A DNA stretch of 64,000 nucleotides from Planctomycetota bacterium (GTDB lineage Bacteria; Planctomycetota; B15-G4; SIAN01): contig JANQQL010000010.1 of assembly GCA_028289345.1 (NCBI GenBank), forward strand, positions 310,001-374,000. The letters run 5' to 3'. A program made the position numbers and the translations under genes. Positions 43,670-53,243 of this stretch are shown here, piece after piece (position 1 is the first letter of the stretch; every line of letters starts with the position of its first letter). The notes under the pieces are model-generated. The model saw nothing but the letters and a program-made list of their open reading frames with translations, did not search any database and was not told the DNA's origin.

Positions 43670-45075
43670 AGGACGCCCCTTTGGCCAAGTTGCCGGGCCG
43701 TCCCGAACAAGAGCGCGGTGAGTCCAACCATCCACGTCACCAATGCCGCGATGTCCCAGCCTCGATGACTCAGTGAATCTTTCAAAGAGGGAGTGTGGTA
43801 GTCAAACGACTCGAACGAGGCATAGAACTCTGGGTCCGCTTTCCAGGACCAGTCTCCGGTCTTCGAACCCCCGTGAGCATGTTCGTCATTGAGAGTTTTG
43901 ACGAATCCGCGCCGATACGACTCGGCTTGCCGAAGGAACCCCAAGTGGGAATGCAAATCCGTCCCGGCAATCGACATGGAAAGGCGGTCGGTCGCCTGAA
44001 GAGGATTGAGGAACGAGAACATGCCGACGAACCCGGACTGCCGCAGGTAGTGATCCTCCAGGTTGCCGAAGTGGCGATCCCACACTTTGTTTCCGTATTC
44101 CTCGTCGGCTTGCATCATCAAACCGTCGAGGTTGATGGGCAGGTTCTCTTTGGAATCCACCCCATACTCCGCGAGCACTTGTTCTTCCTTTTCCACACGC
44201 CGAGTGTCGCTGGGATTGTGACCGTCCAGCCCCTTCTCTCGATCCTCACGCATGGCCGCCAAGAAGGCGTCGCGATCCGGCAATGGGTCCACCGCATTGG
44301 CCGTCATGGAGACCAGACGGGGAAAGACAATGGCACCACACACCCAGAGGCACAGGAGGACGGCGGCAGAAGTCCCGAGTCCTCGAAGGCGCGAAGAAAC
44401 GCAGACGACGAGCACGGCAATGACCCACAGACTCGTCGAGTGGAGAACCAGGTAGGCGGTCGTTCTGATCCAGTCGACGTGATCCGCAAACGCGAGCTGG
44501 GAACCCACGACCAGCAGACACAGGACCATGCCCAAAGACCAAAGTGCGAGCGACTTCGCCGCAAGAAGTGACAGAGGACGCACCCCCTGCACCCACAGCA
44601 AACGAAGACGACCGCTCTCCCGCTCCCAAGCAACGGACCCGAAACCAACAAGGACCAAGACCAGCGGGATCAGAAGTTGGAGGACGGTCGAAGGTTCCAG
44701 ACGATCAAATCTCAGGAGCGCCGCCGCCGCATTTTGAGGCCGGTGCACGGAGTCATTCTGGCGATGCGCTTCCGTGAACAGCGCCCGTCCCGTGACCGCC
44801 TGGAGACCCGAATCGAGCTGCGCCAACGGGCCATTGGGTCGGAAGATGTAATCTCCGTAATGAGCACGGGAGTGGGGATTGTCCGCCGGCCGTTGCAACC
44901 ATGCCTGGCGTGCTTGCTCGGTGGCGGCGGCCTGACTGGCCCTTTCTCGTTGATCCGTAGAGGCAGCCGTCCACGACGAAGCCACGGCGATCAGAGTGCC
45001 AATCACCAAGACCACGGCGCCTCGCCCATCGCGGAGGAGAGCGAGCCACTCGTTGCAGAAGAGTGCCCCGATCAA
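43666..45075 (-). CDS. ABC-2 type transporter permease, DUF3526-like (first)
   Basis: A 469-residue protein with an N-terminal helix (VVLVIGTLIAVASSW), a large extracytoplasmic loop with the PHSRAHYGDYIFRP segment typical of DUF3526 permeases, five helices at about 135-285 (including LLIPLVLVLVGFGSVAWERESG), a second soluble region and a C-terminal helix. DUF3526 permeases occur in pairs with an ABC ATPase. The start is TTG 45075, overlapping the ATPase stop (TTGA); no ATG is close. Second gene of the ABC operon. Confidence 0.85.
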   Translation of the reverse strand: MIGALFCNEWLALLRDGRGAVVLVIGTLIAVASSWTAASTDQRERASQAAATEQARQAWLQRPADNPHSRAHYGDYIFRPNGPLAQLDSGLQAVTGRALFTEAHRQNDSVHRPQNAAAALLRFDRLEPSTVLQLLIPLVLVLVGFGSVAWERESGRLRLLWVQGVRPLSLLAAKSLALWSLGMVLCLLVVGSQLAFADHVDWIRTTAYLVLHSTSLWVIAVLVVCVSSRLRGLGTSAAVLLCLWVCGAIVFPRLVSMTANAVDPLPDRDAFLAAMREDREKGLDGHNPSDTRRVEKEEQVLAEYGVDSKENLPINLDGLMMQADEEYGNKVWDRHFGNLEDHYLRQSGFVGMFSFLNPLQATDRLSMSIAGTDLHSHLGFLRQAESYRRGFVKTLNDEHAHGGSKTGDWSWKADPEFYASFESFDYHTPSLKDSLSHRGWDIAALVTWMVGLTALLFGTARQLGQRGVL

Positions 45076-45830
45076 AGAGACGTCCCCATCGCTCCCCTTG
45101 CCACCGCACCAGCTTCGGTCGGGTCACTTCCCTCCTGGATCACCTCCAGGTAGGCCGCTTCGAGATCGCGGTCCTTGACCTGATCCGAGTCCCACTCCGC
45201 CCGCAGCGACCCCTTCACGAGCAGACCGACGGTGTCGCAAGTTTCCCGAGCTCGAAAGAGGTCATGGGTCGCCATCAAGACCGCCACGCCATTGGAAGCA
45301 AGATCGCGAACCCGCGCCGCCAGGTCATGACTCGCACTCGGATCCAGTCCGGAGGAGGGTTCGTCGAGCACGAGCGCGCGGGCCCCCTTCGCCAACGCAA
45401 TCGCAAGGCCCACCTTTTGACGCATCCCCTTCGAGTACGTGTCAATGCGCCGGCGATGGGCCTCTCCTTGCAGCCCCGCGCGCTCCAAACATGCGGCGCT
45501 CTCGGCCAACTCCAAACGATGCCCGGCCATGCGGGAAAAGAGCTGCAGGTTTTCGATGCCACTCAGATGCGGGTACAAGGACACTGACTCTGGCACGTAT
45601 GCCAGCACTTCTCGGGCCAGCGAGGGGTTCGCCACCGCATCGATCCCTCCGATTCGAATCGAACCGGAGTTCGGTTGGATCAAGCCGGTCACGAGATGAA
45701 TGGTCGTGGACTTCCCCGCGCCGTTGGGTCCCAGAAGGCCGTAAACCCGACCTTCTGGGACCGAGAGCCGAAGTCCATCCAAAGCACGTTGGCTTCCGTA
45801 CTCTTTGACGATGTCTTCGAGCTCGATCAT
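45072..45830 (-). CDS. ABC transporter ATP-binding protein
   Basis: A 252-residue ATPase of the CcmA/NosF-like branch that serves ABC-2 permeases. Walker A is LLGPNGAGKSTT (about 32-43), the signature motif region YSKGMRQKVGLA (the usual LSGGQ replaced by YSKGM, as in NosF/GldA-like ATPases), and Walker B VLDEPSSGLDP, with the switch His in MATHDLF. It energises export or import through the two downstream permeases. The ATG 45830 has AGGA 10 bases upstream. First gene of a four-gene unit with overlapping starts and stops: ATPase, permease, permease, MerC-like protein. Confidence 0.94.
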   Translation of the reverse strand: MIELEDIVKEYGSQRALDGLRLSVPEGRVYGLLGPNGAGKSTTIHLVTGLIQPNSGSIRIGGIDAVANPSLAREVLAYVPESVSLYPHLSGIENLQLFSRMAGHRLELAESAACLERAGLQGEAHRRRIDTYSKGMRQKVGLAIALAKGARALVLDEPSSGLDPSASHDLAARVRDLASNGVAVLMATHDLFRARETCDTVGLLVKGSLRAEWDSDQVKDRDLEAAYLEVIQEGSDPTEAGAVARGAMGTSL

Positions 45831-45859
45831 GGGGACGGTGTCCTGAAACGCGAATACGG

Positions 45860-46198
45860 TTACTGCTCGAGGACCAACGCGTCGAGGCCGGCCAAGCCGG
45901 TGTTGTTGGCGAGACGCGGAGTGTCCACGGCAGTCGTCGAGATGGTGGCGATGTCGATGGCCACCTGGCCTGAGCCGCCGGGAGTGGTCTCGATGAGCTT
46001 TCCGCTGGCGATGGGCCCATTGTCATCCGCATGGGCACCGGGAAGGATCGCTGCCACCGCATCAATCATGTCGGTGGTTTTGTGGCCGTACATGGCGACA
46101 CCGGCAGCGGCAACCAGAGAGACACCAGCAGCAAGGAGGGAGTACTCCAGGAGCGCGGCTCCTCGTTTGCAACGGAACAGCTTGGCAAGGAGATTCAT
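45860..46198 (-). CDS. Flp/Fap-type pilin-like protein
   Basis: A 112-residue protein. Residues about 10-40 (RGAALLEYSLLAAGVSLVAAAGVAMYG) match the conserved hydrophobic helix and Glu-Tyr pair of Flp pilins, the subunits of Tad pili; the preceding basic N-terminus (LLAKLFRCKR) would be the prepilin leader cleaved before the helix. The C-terminal 65 residues are soluble and unlike short Flp pilins. No tad/cpa assembly genes are in the window, so it is either an orphan subunit or distant from its machinery. The ATG 46198 has only a weak ribosome site. It lies 29 bases upstream of the ABC operon and may share its transcript. Confidence 0.75.
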   Translation of the reverse strand: MNLLAKLFRCKRGAALLEYSLLAAGVSLVAAAGVAMYGHKTTDMIDAVAAILPGAHADDNGPIASGKLIETTPGGSGQVAIDIATISTTAVDTPRLANNTGLAGLDALVLEQ

Positions 46199-46247
46199 GG
46201 ATGAGTTTTCTTTTCTGAAAAGCTCGGGGGGAATCGAAGTGTCAAAG

Positions 46248-46257
46248 CCCACGTGGG
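46248..46257. promoter_or_regulatory. palindrome upstream of the pilin gene
   Basis: CCCACGTGGG is a perfect 10-base palindrome with a CACGTG core, about 50 bases upstream of the pilin ATG on the minus strand. It may be a regulator site; in GC-rich DNA it could also occur by chance. Confidence 0.3.
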
Positions 46258-46347
46258 TTGACCATCGAAGAAGGAATGCCCCTCGACAGGTCCGGGTTCC
46301 CGCTTCTCGTGGGGAGTGATCCCCCGAGCGTTTTCTGAGTACATTGC

Positions 46348-49300
46348 TCAATCGGAAGACAGGAAAGCCCAGGTCGCTCTGGGTCCTCGACCAAAGACCA
46401 AGACGGAACTCAAACCAACAGGCACGACCTCCACTCCCTCTTTTTCTCGAGTCGTAGAGAACTCGACAGCAACAAGGCCGCGGCGGCTCTCGGTCTCTTC
46501 GACGAGGGAGAGATTCCAGTCCCGGCCCTGGAGTTTCAGTCCTCCCTCGGAGCCCACTCGTTCATATCCCGCGGCTTCCAGTTGGCGCGCGATCTTGTCG
46601 CGCAGCGGCTCGGGCAAAGCAAGAGTCAAGCCGGTGATGTCTTCCAGCAATCGCTCCGGATCGAAGTGCGGGGCCAGGAAGTCCGCCCGAGCCACTCCGT
46701 TTTCCTTCGCGGAACGCTCCGGGTAGAGCCACGGCAAGAACTCGGACCGATAGGCGCTGGCCCACAAGACCAACGAGGGACTCGCCAGGGTGTCCGGGTG
46801 AAGCAGTACGTCGTGCCAGGGAATCGGTGGATCTTCTGCCGTCCAGCTCTGCTGCTGGCGAATGACCTCCCCGCCCAGAGAACGATTCCATTCCTCGGCA
46901 ATCTCTTCCAGCTGGCTCGGCACGTCGACACCCAAGCCGATTCCCACCTGACCGACCGGCTCTTGGAAGCGATTGTCAGGACCGAAGAACTCGAGGTACG
47001 TGTTCTTCCCCCGAATGTAGATCGAGTTGCTGGCTTCTGTGACAGGCAGGAAGTCCGGCAGCCCGGTGTCCACTTTCGCAAACTCCTGGCTCAGGAAAGA
47101 GCTGTCACGAATCGCTGCGAACGTTTCCTCGTCGAGCACGGCATAGAAGTGGTTCAAGGCAAGGTCCGTGGACGAGACATCGACCTGCGCGACTCGCCGT
47201 TTCTCTTCCTCGAGGGCGATCACTTGCGTCCCGGCCGCAATCCAATCTGGTGCGGGGACGCCTTTCAGATAATGATCGAACCACTCGAGGATGCGGCGAT
47301 GGTAGTCGAGCTGGTTGGGCTTCTTTCGAAAGCCATGACCTTCGCCTTCGTAGACCAGCAGCACGACTTGCTTCCCCGCGCGGCGCGCATAGTTATAGAA
47401 GACGGTCGACTGGAAGAACTCCACCACGCCGTCGTCGTCCCCATGGGCCAGGAGGATCGGGGTTTCCAGATCGTGGACCCCGTGCAACGGAGAATTGCGC
47501 CGGTATGCGTCCGGGTCCTCCCAGAACGGGACCTCCATCCGCCCCTGCCCGGTTTCCCAATGCTCCGGCTCGGCCAAGCCCGAGCGCCAGTGGATCTGCC
47601 CCATGAAGCTGACGAAGTCGGTGAGAGGGGCCCCTGCCACCGAAGCGGCAAAGAGCTTGGTTCGGGTCGGCAGGTAGGCGGCCTGATAGCCACCCCAGGA
47701 GTGTCCGACCAACCCCACGCGGTCCGCATCGACCAGCCCTCGTTGGACCACGGCACCGATCGCGGGGCGGACGGCTTCGATCGCACACACCCCCGGATCT
47801 CTTGGTCGATAAGCGATGTCCATCAACAGGACGAAGTAACCGCGCTGCGTCCAGGTGGTGAAGTTGTAGTAGTCGTGCTCGTCCGGAACGTCATAGATGT
47901 GGACCCAGGGAGTTTCTTTCTCGTAGGTCCAGACGATCATCGGGTAGCGGCGAGTGGGATCGTGATTTGCCGGGTAATACAACGCCGCCTGCAGCGGCAC
48001 TCCCGCTTCACTGTCGAAGTCCAGGAGTTCTGACCGAGTCCAGGCGTAGTCGCTCTGAAACGGGTTCAGCTCGGTGAGCTGACGCGCCGCGGAGAAATCG
48101 TTCCCGGTCACGAAGTAGTCCGGAGAGTCGTCCACCGCTTGCAACGAGAAGACGAACACGTCTGTCTCTTCCGCCTTGGTCAGTCGCCCTGGCATTTTGT
48201 CGACGAAGAACAGCGACTCCGGGACCTCGGCATCCGGCAAGAGCCGCGCATAACCTCGCTTCTCGGACCTCTCGCTCCAGGTCCAGAAGTACAGCGGCTG
48301 CTCCTCGTTGAACGCTTCCTCTTCTTCGTCCAGGTCTTCGACCCGATGCTGGATCTCCTGTTCCGCACCGCGCGTCAACCTTTTCGCAGCGCTTCCGTCC
48401 GGAGCAATCTGCCACACGTCATGGCGGTCGTAGAGGAGCACCGCCTGGTCATCGTCCAGCCATCCACCGACCCCATGAGGAGGAAGCATGTCCGTGGGCG
48501 TGTCGTACTCTTCCTCGGCGAAGCTCGTTTCCAGACCTTCCGTGAGGTTGGCCTTGGCGCCGTCTTCGAGACGAATGCACTGGTAGTCCTGACCATCGAA
48601 GCTGAGAAGGTGGCGCCCCGCGGCGGAAGGCCAGGAGTAGCGCACTCGCTCGAGGATCTTGGTCCGCGTGCCATCCTCGAGGTTGACGGACCAAACGTCG
48701 TGAAACGGACGACCGAACATGGTGCCCCAGGGATACGGCCCTTTGAGCTCCTCGATGGCAAAACGCCAGTCTTCGAGAACGGTCACCCGACCGAATCGAT
48801 CGGTCCCGACCGGAATCACCCGATTGCGATCCAGATCCCAGACCGCAGTCAGCGCGCGCTCTCGATCCTCCTCTTGTTCCAGCTTTTGTTCCGGGAAAAT
48901 TCGAACGTCGTTGGGGTGCCAGATCTGAACTCCAGGGAGTTCTTCTTGGTCGTCGGCGCCGTCCTCGGCCTCTTTTTCGGGCTCGATCTCTCGCAGACCA
49001 AAGGAGAGCTTGGTTCCGGACTTCGACCAGCGGAGTTCCTTTGAGCGCACGATCTCCATGCCGGCGGGAATGCCCTTCGACTCTTCCTCGAGCACCCACG
49101 AAGTCGAGCTGTCGGCCCCGGCCCCTTCCCACGCAAGAACAACGAGATCGCGATCGCTCCCCCCTTCCTCGTCTCCCTTGCCCTGCCCGTCTTCTTTGGC
49201 TTCGTCTTCGCTGGCCCGCCATCGGTAGACCGCAAGGTGGGCCGCCTCCTCGCACCACGCGAGTCCCTCGTACTCTGAACGAGAGCTGTCCAAAGTGAGG

Positions 49301-49971
49301 AGTCGACGGGAGGCGAGTTCGTAAAGATGGATCCCGTTGCCGACGTCGTTCTCGGGCTGAACAATGAAAGCCAGCGCGGACCCGGTCTCGCTCCAGGCGT
49401 ATTCGGTGACATTGCCAAACGTGAGTTCGTCGCCGGCCAGATCGAGAACCGTCAGATTTGCAGGCTTTCCCTTGCCGTCCTCCTCCGCCACGGCGTGGAG
49501 CGCCAGGTAGCGACCCGACTCGTCGAAACTCGCCTCACGAATGCCTTCGAACTCACGAACCTCCCCGCGGTCGAGGTTTCGAACGGCCACTCCCTCTTGG
49601 ATTGGCTCCCCTTCACTCTCCCGCTGCTTTCGCTCCTCCTCGGAGAGTCCCGTGGTGAAGAGCAGGTGCTTGGAATCGGCCGAGAACCGGGGGTTGGTTC
49701 CAAAGGGGTGAACGGACACGGCCTCCCCCTCCAGGGAGCGAACCCGCAACTCGTTCTCTCCATTGACGCGCTTGACCGGAAAAGCGAGCCATTGCCCGTC
49801 CGACGACATGGCATGAGGGTCACGCCCAAGGCTCTCCCATTTTCCGTAGTCGGAGGGCGTCAGCAGTTTGGTCGAACTTGGTGCGGAGGCTGCCGGATCA
49901 GGGTGCTGCCACGGGGTCGGCGGGCTCAGGAGAACGGCAGCGAGATTGATCCAGAACAAGAGTGGGGTCAT
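46348..49971 (-). CDS. giant exported S9 (prolyl oligopeptidase/DPP-type) peptidase with an extra C-terminal domain
   Basis: A 1207-residue protein with a signal peptide (about 1-20). Residues about 30-650 form the beta-propeller region of S9 peptidases, with an acidic insert near 200-320. The catalytic alpha/beta-hydrolase domain follows with VGHSWGGYQ (Ser near 755), HGDDDGVVE (Asp near 846) and EGEGHGF (His near 880), ending at the typical ILEWFDHYLKG near 910. A further 300 residues are unusual for S9 enzymes: LNHFYAVLDEETFAAI and YIRGKNTYLEFFGP resemble the DUF5829 (glyoxalase-like) family. The start ATG 49971 gives the signal peptide; an upstream TTG at 50037 is less likely. Divergent from the lipoprotein at 50205. 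Confidence 0.88.
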   Translation of the reverse strand: MTPLLFWINLAAVLLSPPTPWQHPDPAASAPSSTKLLTPSDYGKWESLGRDPHAMSSDGQWLAFPVKRVNGENELRVRSLEGEAVSVHPFGTNPRFSADSKHLLFTTGLSEEERKQRESEGEPIQEGVAVRNLDRGEVREFEGIREASFDESGRYLALHAVAEEDGKGKPANLTVLDLAGDELTFGNVTEYAWSETGSALAFIVQPENDVGNGIHLYELASRRLLTLDSSRSEYEGLAWCEEAAHLAVYRWRASEDEAKEDGQGKGDEEGGSDRDLVVLAWEGAGADSSTSWVLEEESKGIPAGMEIVRSKELRWSKSGTKLSFGLREIEPEKEAEDGADDQEELPGVQIWHPNDVRIFPEQKLEQEEDRERALTAVWDLDRNRVIPVGTDRFGRVTVLEDWRFAIEELKGPYPWGTMFGRPFHDVWSVNLEDGTRTKILERVRYSWPSAAGRHLLSFDGQDYQCIRLEDGAKANLTEGLETSFAEEEYDTPTDMLPPHGVGGWLDDDQAVLLYDRHDVWQIAPDGSAAKRLTRGAEQEIQHRVEDLDEEEEAFNEEQPLYFWTWSERSEKRGYARLLPDAEVPESLFFVDKMPGRLTKAEETDVFVFSLQAVDDSPDYFVTGNDFSAARQLTELNPFQSDYAWTRSELLDFDSEAGVPLQAALYYPANHDPTRRYPMIVWTYEKETPWVHIYDVPDEHDYYNFTTWTQRGYFVLLMDIAYRPRDPGVCAIEAVRPAIGAVVQRGLVDADRVGLVGHSWGGYQAAYLPTRTKLFAASVAGAPLTDFVSFMGQIHWRSGLAEPEHWETGQGRMEVPFWEDPDAYRRNSPLHGVHDLETPILLAHGDDDGVVEFFQSTVFYNYARRAGKQVVLLVYEGEGHGFRKKPNQLDYHRRILEWFDHYLKGVPAPDWIAAGTQVIALEEEKRRVAQVDVSSTDLALNHFYAVLDEETFAAIRDSSFLSQEFAKVDTGLPDFLPVTEASNSIYIRGKNTYLEFFGPDNRFQEPVGQVGIGLGVDVPSQLEEIAEEWNRSLGGEVIRQQQSWTAEDPPIPWHDVLLHPDTLASPSLVLWASAYRSEFLPWLYPERSAKENGVARADFLAPHFDPERLLEDITGLTLALPEPLRDKIARQLEAAGYERVGSEGGLKLQGRDWNLSLVEETESRRGLVAVEFSTTREKEGVEVVPVGLSSVLVFGRGPRATWAFLSSD

Positions 49972-50204
49972 GAGCGGTGGACTCGAGGTCGAATGGAGCG
50001 GAACTCCAAGAGTTCCAATGCCGTCGTTGCCACTCAAGTTCCCGTCAAAACACCTGAAGGTTCAGTAACCCACCAAACAGGCACCGGCGACGTGCCCAAC
50101 AAGCGCACCGCAGTCGACCTTTCCACGGATGGAAAGAAGCAAAGATGGCTTCCCGACCGCGAATCTTTCTTCGGGAGAGTCGGAACCCCTCGAGCCGCAG
50201 CGGC

Positions 50205-53200
50205 ATGTCACCCACTGTGCGAAACTTCACCGATCCCCGGGCCCGCCACGCCTTCGGTTGTTGGCGGCTCTTTTTAGTATTGAGTTCCCTCACCCTTCCT
50301 CTCATTGGGTGTGGTAGTTCCTCGTCGGCGCCACGCGCCGCACTGGTCGGTGTCGAGTTCCCGGACCCTCTCAACGTCAACACCGAGCCCGAGGACCGTG
50401 CGCCTCAAGACTGTCCGTTGATCCAAGAGATCGTCCTGCATTTCCAACAATCGGGGACCGCCATTGCCGACCTCACGCGCATGACCGTTCGAGATCCGTT
50501 GGGCGTGCAAGTTCCTGGGTCTTTCGAGCAGGAAGAGAATCGCCTGAGATTCCGCCCGACGCTCCCGCGTAGCGAAACCTTGGATCTCGGAGCGGGGCAA
50601 GCTCCCGGGCTGATGCCAGCCACGAAGTACACGTTGCGGGTCTCTGGACTCCGCGGGTTCTCGCTTGCTTCGAGCATCCCTGACGAATTCCGCGACCCGG
50701 TCGGCTCTCAGACTGTCCGTGTGACATTCCGAACCACGTCGGATCCGGAGGCTTACTGGCTCGGCATCGAACCGCGACGTCCGAGACTCCTCGCGACCAG
50801 GCCCGAAGACGGCGAAACCGGAATCAGCCCTTTCCTGTACACGGATCCCAACGGGCTGTTCTCGACTCCGGAGCCATTCCGGCTCCGCTTCGACGCCCCG
50901 ATTCACCCGAGTGTCATCGATGAGTCCAGCTTTCAGTTGATCGACCTGGATCACCGCACGGCGAGCTTTCCTAGCGGCATTCCCCTGGGCGTCGAGGTGT
51001 GGATCGATCGAAACGAAGTCGGCGCCGCCGAGGTTCTCCTTCGCCCGACCGGAATCTTGCCTCTGGGTCACCATCTTTCTCTGGAGTATCCCAGCGCACT
51101 ACGCGGGCTCTCTCAACAGACCGCACCGCTCATCGAATCCCGAGTGGCGGCAACGTTCACCGTGGCAACGGCCTCGGATGAACCGGTCGGTGACTTGATC
51201 CAGGACGACTTTGACGGGGCGGCCCAGCTCGATCTCTCGCTCACCACAGCGGAGCACCATCCCGGCTACGTGCAGGCTGGGACGCCAACAGCCGGCGACG
51301 GCGCCCTCGGCGACTTCGTTCCCATCGCGACTTCCACGGAAACCGTCATCGTTCTGGACACCAGTTCACAAACGTTCCCACTGCTGAACGGGGCCACTCC
51401 GGACGCGCCTCGGGTGACCATTCGCGGCGGCGTCTTCTCGTTCCGTGAGATTCGCATTCCCGCCGGGGTGGTGATCGAAGCACGCGGCCCCAACCCGCTT
51501 GTTCTGCAAGCCAGCGGCTCGGTCGCCATCGAAGGCGAGATCCGTCTTCCGGGTCGTCCGGGAATCCGCGAATCCGCGTTCGACTCGTCCGCGGCTTCCC
51601 TTGCCGGCGGACTCCCTGGTTCGGGTGGAGGTCGAGGAGGCGAGGGTCATCCGTTGAGGTTTCGCGGGGACGTGGTGTCGGTCATGAATGTGATCTCTCC
51701 TCCGTTCGGCGGTCGAGGCTGGGGTCCGTCGAACGCCGAGCGCATCGGCGGCTGCGGCGGAGAATCGGGAATGCGCGACCGGCCCGACTCGAACGGGCTG
51801 TACGGAACCGACTTCGAGATGGACACGTCGGTGGACAATCGGAACTGGGATCCCCCCCGAACTCCTCTTCCTTGCCAGGAGCTGACCGATTTCCACAACA
51901 AGAATGGATACAAGCCACCGGGAGGAGGTGGCGGCTCCTTCTTGACGACCGGAACGACTGCTTCTTTGAACGGGGAGCCGTTGCATGGAGTCGGCAACGT
52001 TCTCGCCGATGGTCAAGGCGGATACCTCGTCCGCACTCCCGAAACCCATGGGGAGTCCTATCTGGTGCTGCTCGCCGGTGCTCCTGGTGCGAGTCCGTTC
52101 CAGGACGCGAACCCAGACAACGATTTCGTCTCGTGGCGCCACGAGTTGCCGACCTTGATTGGTGGGCAAGGAGGTGGAGCCGGGGGGTCGGCACTCGACA
52201 GCTACTATTGCGGCCTTTGGTGCAAGACCACCCCGCACCCCGACCTATGTGTTGCTGAGTTCGGCGACCCGCCACGAGCCGCCGACAGCGTCGGGGACGG
52301 GCGAGGTGGCCCCGGCGGCGGAGGTGGCGGCGCACTCTCGATTCGTTCCCTCGGACCGATTTCGATCGCCCCCTCCGCAACGCTGGATGTCCGCGGTGGC
52401 GATGGTGTCGGGGGCGAGGCCTTGGGCTGCTCCAACTGGACGGGTGCCGGGGGAGGTGGCTCCGGAGGCGCCCTCGTGCTTTCGTCCGCTTCGCAAATCC
52501 ACATCCACTCGGGAGCGACCCTGGATGCGGAGGGTGGGGTCGGGGGCTTCGCCGGTTCCCGTCAATACCTCCCCGCTCGACCGTGCAAGAGACTTCGAGA
52601 CTTTCGCAACGGCGCTTGGGACGCGGAACAGGTTGGCGCCGGCGGCAACGGCGGCAAGGGAATCATCCAGCTGCAAGTGCCGGTTGGTGACGTGGCGACC
52701 GTCGACCCCGCAGCGGTGATCACTCCGGGCGCATGGGTCGACCCCCAAAACGACAAGAATCCGGCGGACTCGAGCTCGGTCACTCACGTGGTTTCCCAAT
52801 GGTGGGACCTCGGCCGGACCATCGGGCGCCCTCCGCTGGGAACGAACCCGGTTTTCTCTTTTCCCGGCACATCCCCTCAGACAGGTGTCGTCCTCACCGA
52901 CTCCCACGGGTCGGTCCTGGACTCTTCCAGCATCCGAGTGAGCTTTCTTGGCGTCAGGGACCCAGTCAACCAAACACGATTCCTCCCCGGACAAGAACCG
53001 CGCTCCAACTACCTGCCCCCGGGAACCCGCGTTGTCGTTGAGTTTCAAGCCGCGGACGCGGTCGCCGAAGGATCCAAAGAAGTCGACCCTGGTTCACTCA
53101 CCGAATGGCGCCCTCAACCACCATCGGGCAAACAGTTCCTGCGCTACCGCATCGTGTTCGACATTGCGACCAAAAACCAGACAGTCACATCCTTGAGTCC

Positions 53201-53243
53201 GCGACCCATTGTCGACTCGCTATCTGTCTTCCTGGAGTTTTGA
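50205..53243 (+). CDS. large glycine-rich surface lipoprotein
   Basis: A 1012-residue protein with a hydrophobic signal ending in the lipobox LIGC followed by GSSSS. Residues about 40-330 hold Ig-like (Big_5-type) sandwiches (VTFRTTSDPEAYW, GNGLFSTPEPFRLRFDAPI-like). From about 400 onward comes a parallel-strand region with strongly Gly-rich loops (GSGGGRGGEG, GGQGGGAGGSAL, GGPGGGGGGALS, GAGGGGSGGALVLSSASQI), reminiscent of adhesin-like repeats of outer-surface proteins. No enzyme motif. ATG 50205 was chosen over the in-frame ATG 50145 because it gives a normal-length lipoprotein signal; the ribosome sites of both are weak. Function unknown. Confidence 0.75.
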   Translation: MSPTVRNFTDPRARHAFGCWRLFLVLSSLTLPLIGCGSSSSAPRAALVGVEFPDPLNVNTEPEDRAPQDCPLIQEIVLHFQQSGTAIADLTRMTVRDPLGVQVPGSFEQEENRLRFRPTLPRSETLDLGAGQAPGLMPATKYTLRVSGLRGFSLASSIPDEFRDPVGSQTVRVTFRTTSDPEAYWLGIEPRRPRLLATRPEDGETGISPFLYTDPNGLFSTPEPFRLRFDAPIHPSVIDESSFQLIDLDHRTASFPSGIPLGVEVWIDRNEVGAAEVLLRPTGILPLGHHLSLEYPSALRGLSQQTAPLIESRVAATFTVATASDEPVGDLIQDDFDGAAQLDLSLTTAEHHPGYVQAGTPTAGDGALGDFVPIATSTETVIVLDTSSQTFPLLNGATPDAPRVTIRGGVFSFREIRIPAGVVIEARGPNPLVLQASGSVAIEGEIRLPGRPGIRESAFDSSAASLAGGLPGSGGGRGGEGHPLRFRGDVVSVMNVISPPFGGRGWGPSNAERIGGCGGESGMRDRPDSNGLYGTDFEMDTSVDNRNWDPPRTPLPCQELTDFHNKNGYKPPGGGGGSFLTTGTTASLNGEPLHGVGNVLADGQGGYLVRTPETHGESYLVLLAGAPGASPFQDANPDNDFVSWRHELPTLIGGQGGGAGGSALDSYYCGLWCKTTPHPDLCVAEFGDPPRAADSVGDGRGGPGGGGGGALSIRSLGPISIAPSATLDVRGGDGVGGEALGCSNWTGAGGGGSGGALVLSSASQIHIHSGATLDAEGGVGGFAGSRQYLPARPCKRLRDFRNGAWDAEQVGAGGNGGKGIIQLQVPVGDVATVDPAAVITPGAWVDPQNDKNPADSSSVTHVVSQWWDLGRTIGRPPLGTNPVFSFPGTSPQTGVVLTDSHGSVLDSSSIRVSFLGVRDPVNQTRFLPGQEPRSNYLPPGTRVVVEFQAADAVAEGSKEVDPGSLTEWRPQPPSGKQFLRYRIVFDIATKNQTVTSLSPRPIVDSLSVFLEF

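Noticed and set aside
46582..48033. 483-codon plus-strand frame opposite the S9 peptidase
   Set aside because: The peptidase catalytic motifs are on the minus strand; the plus frame is a composition artefact.
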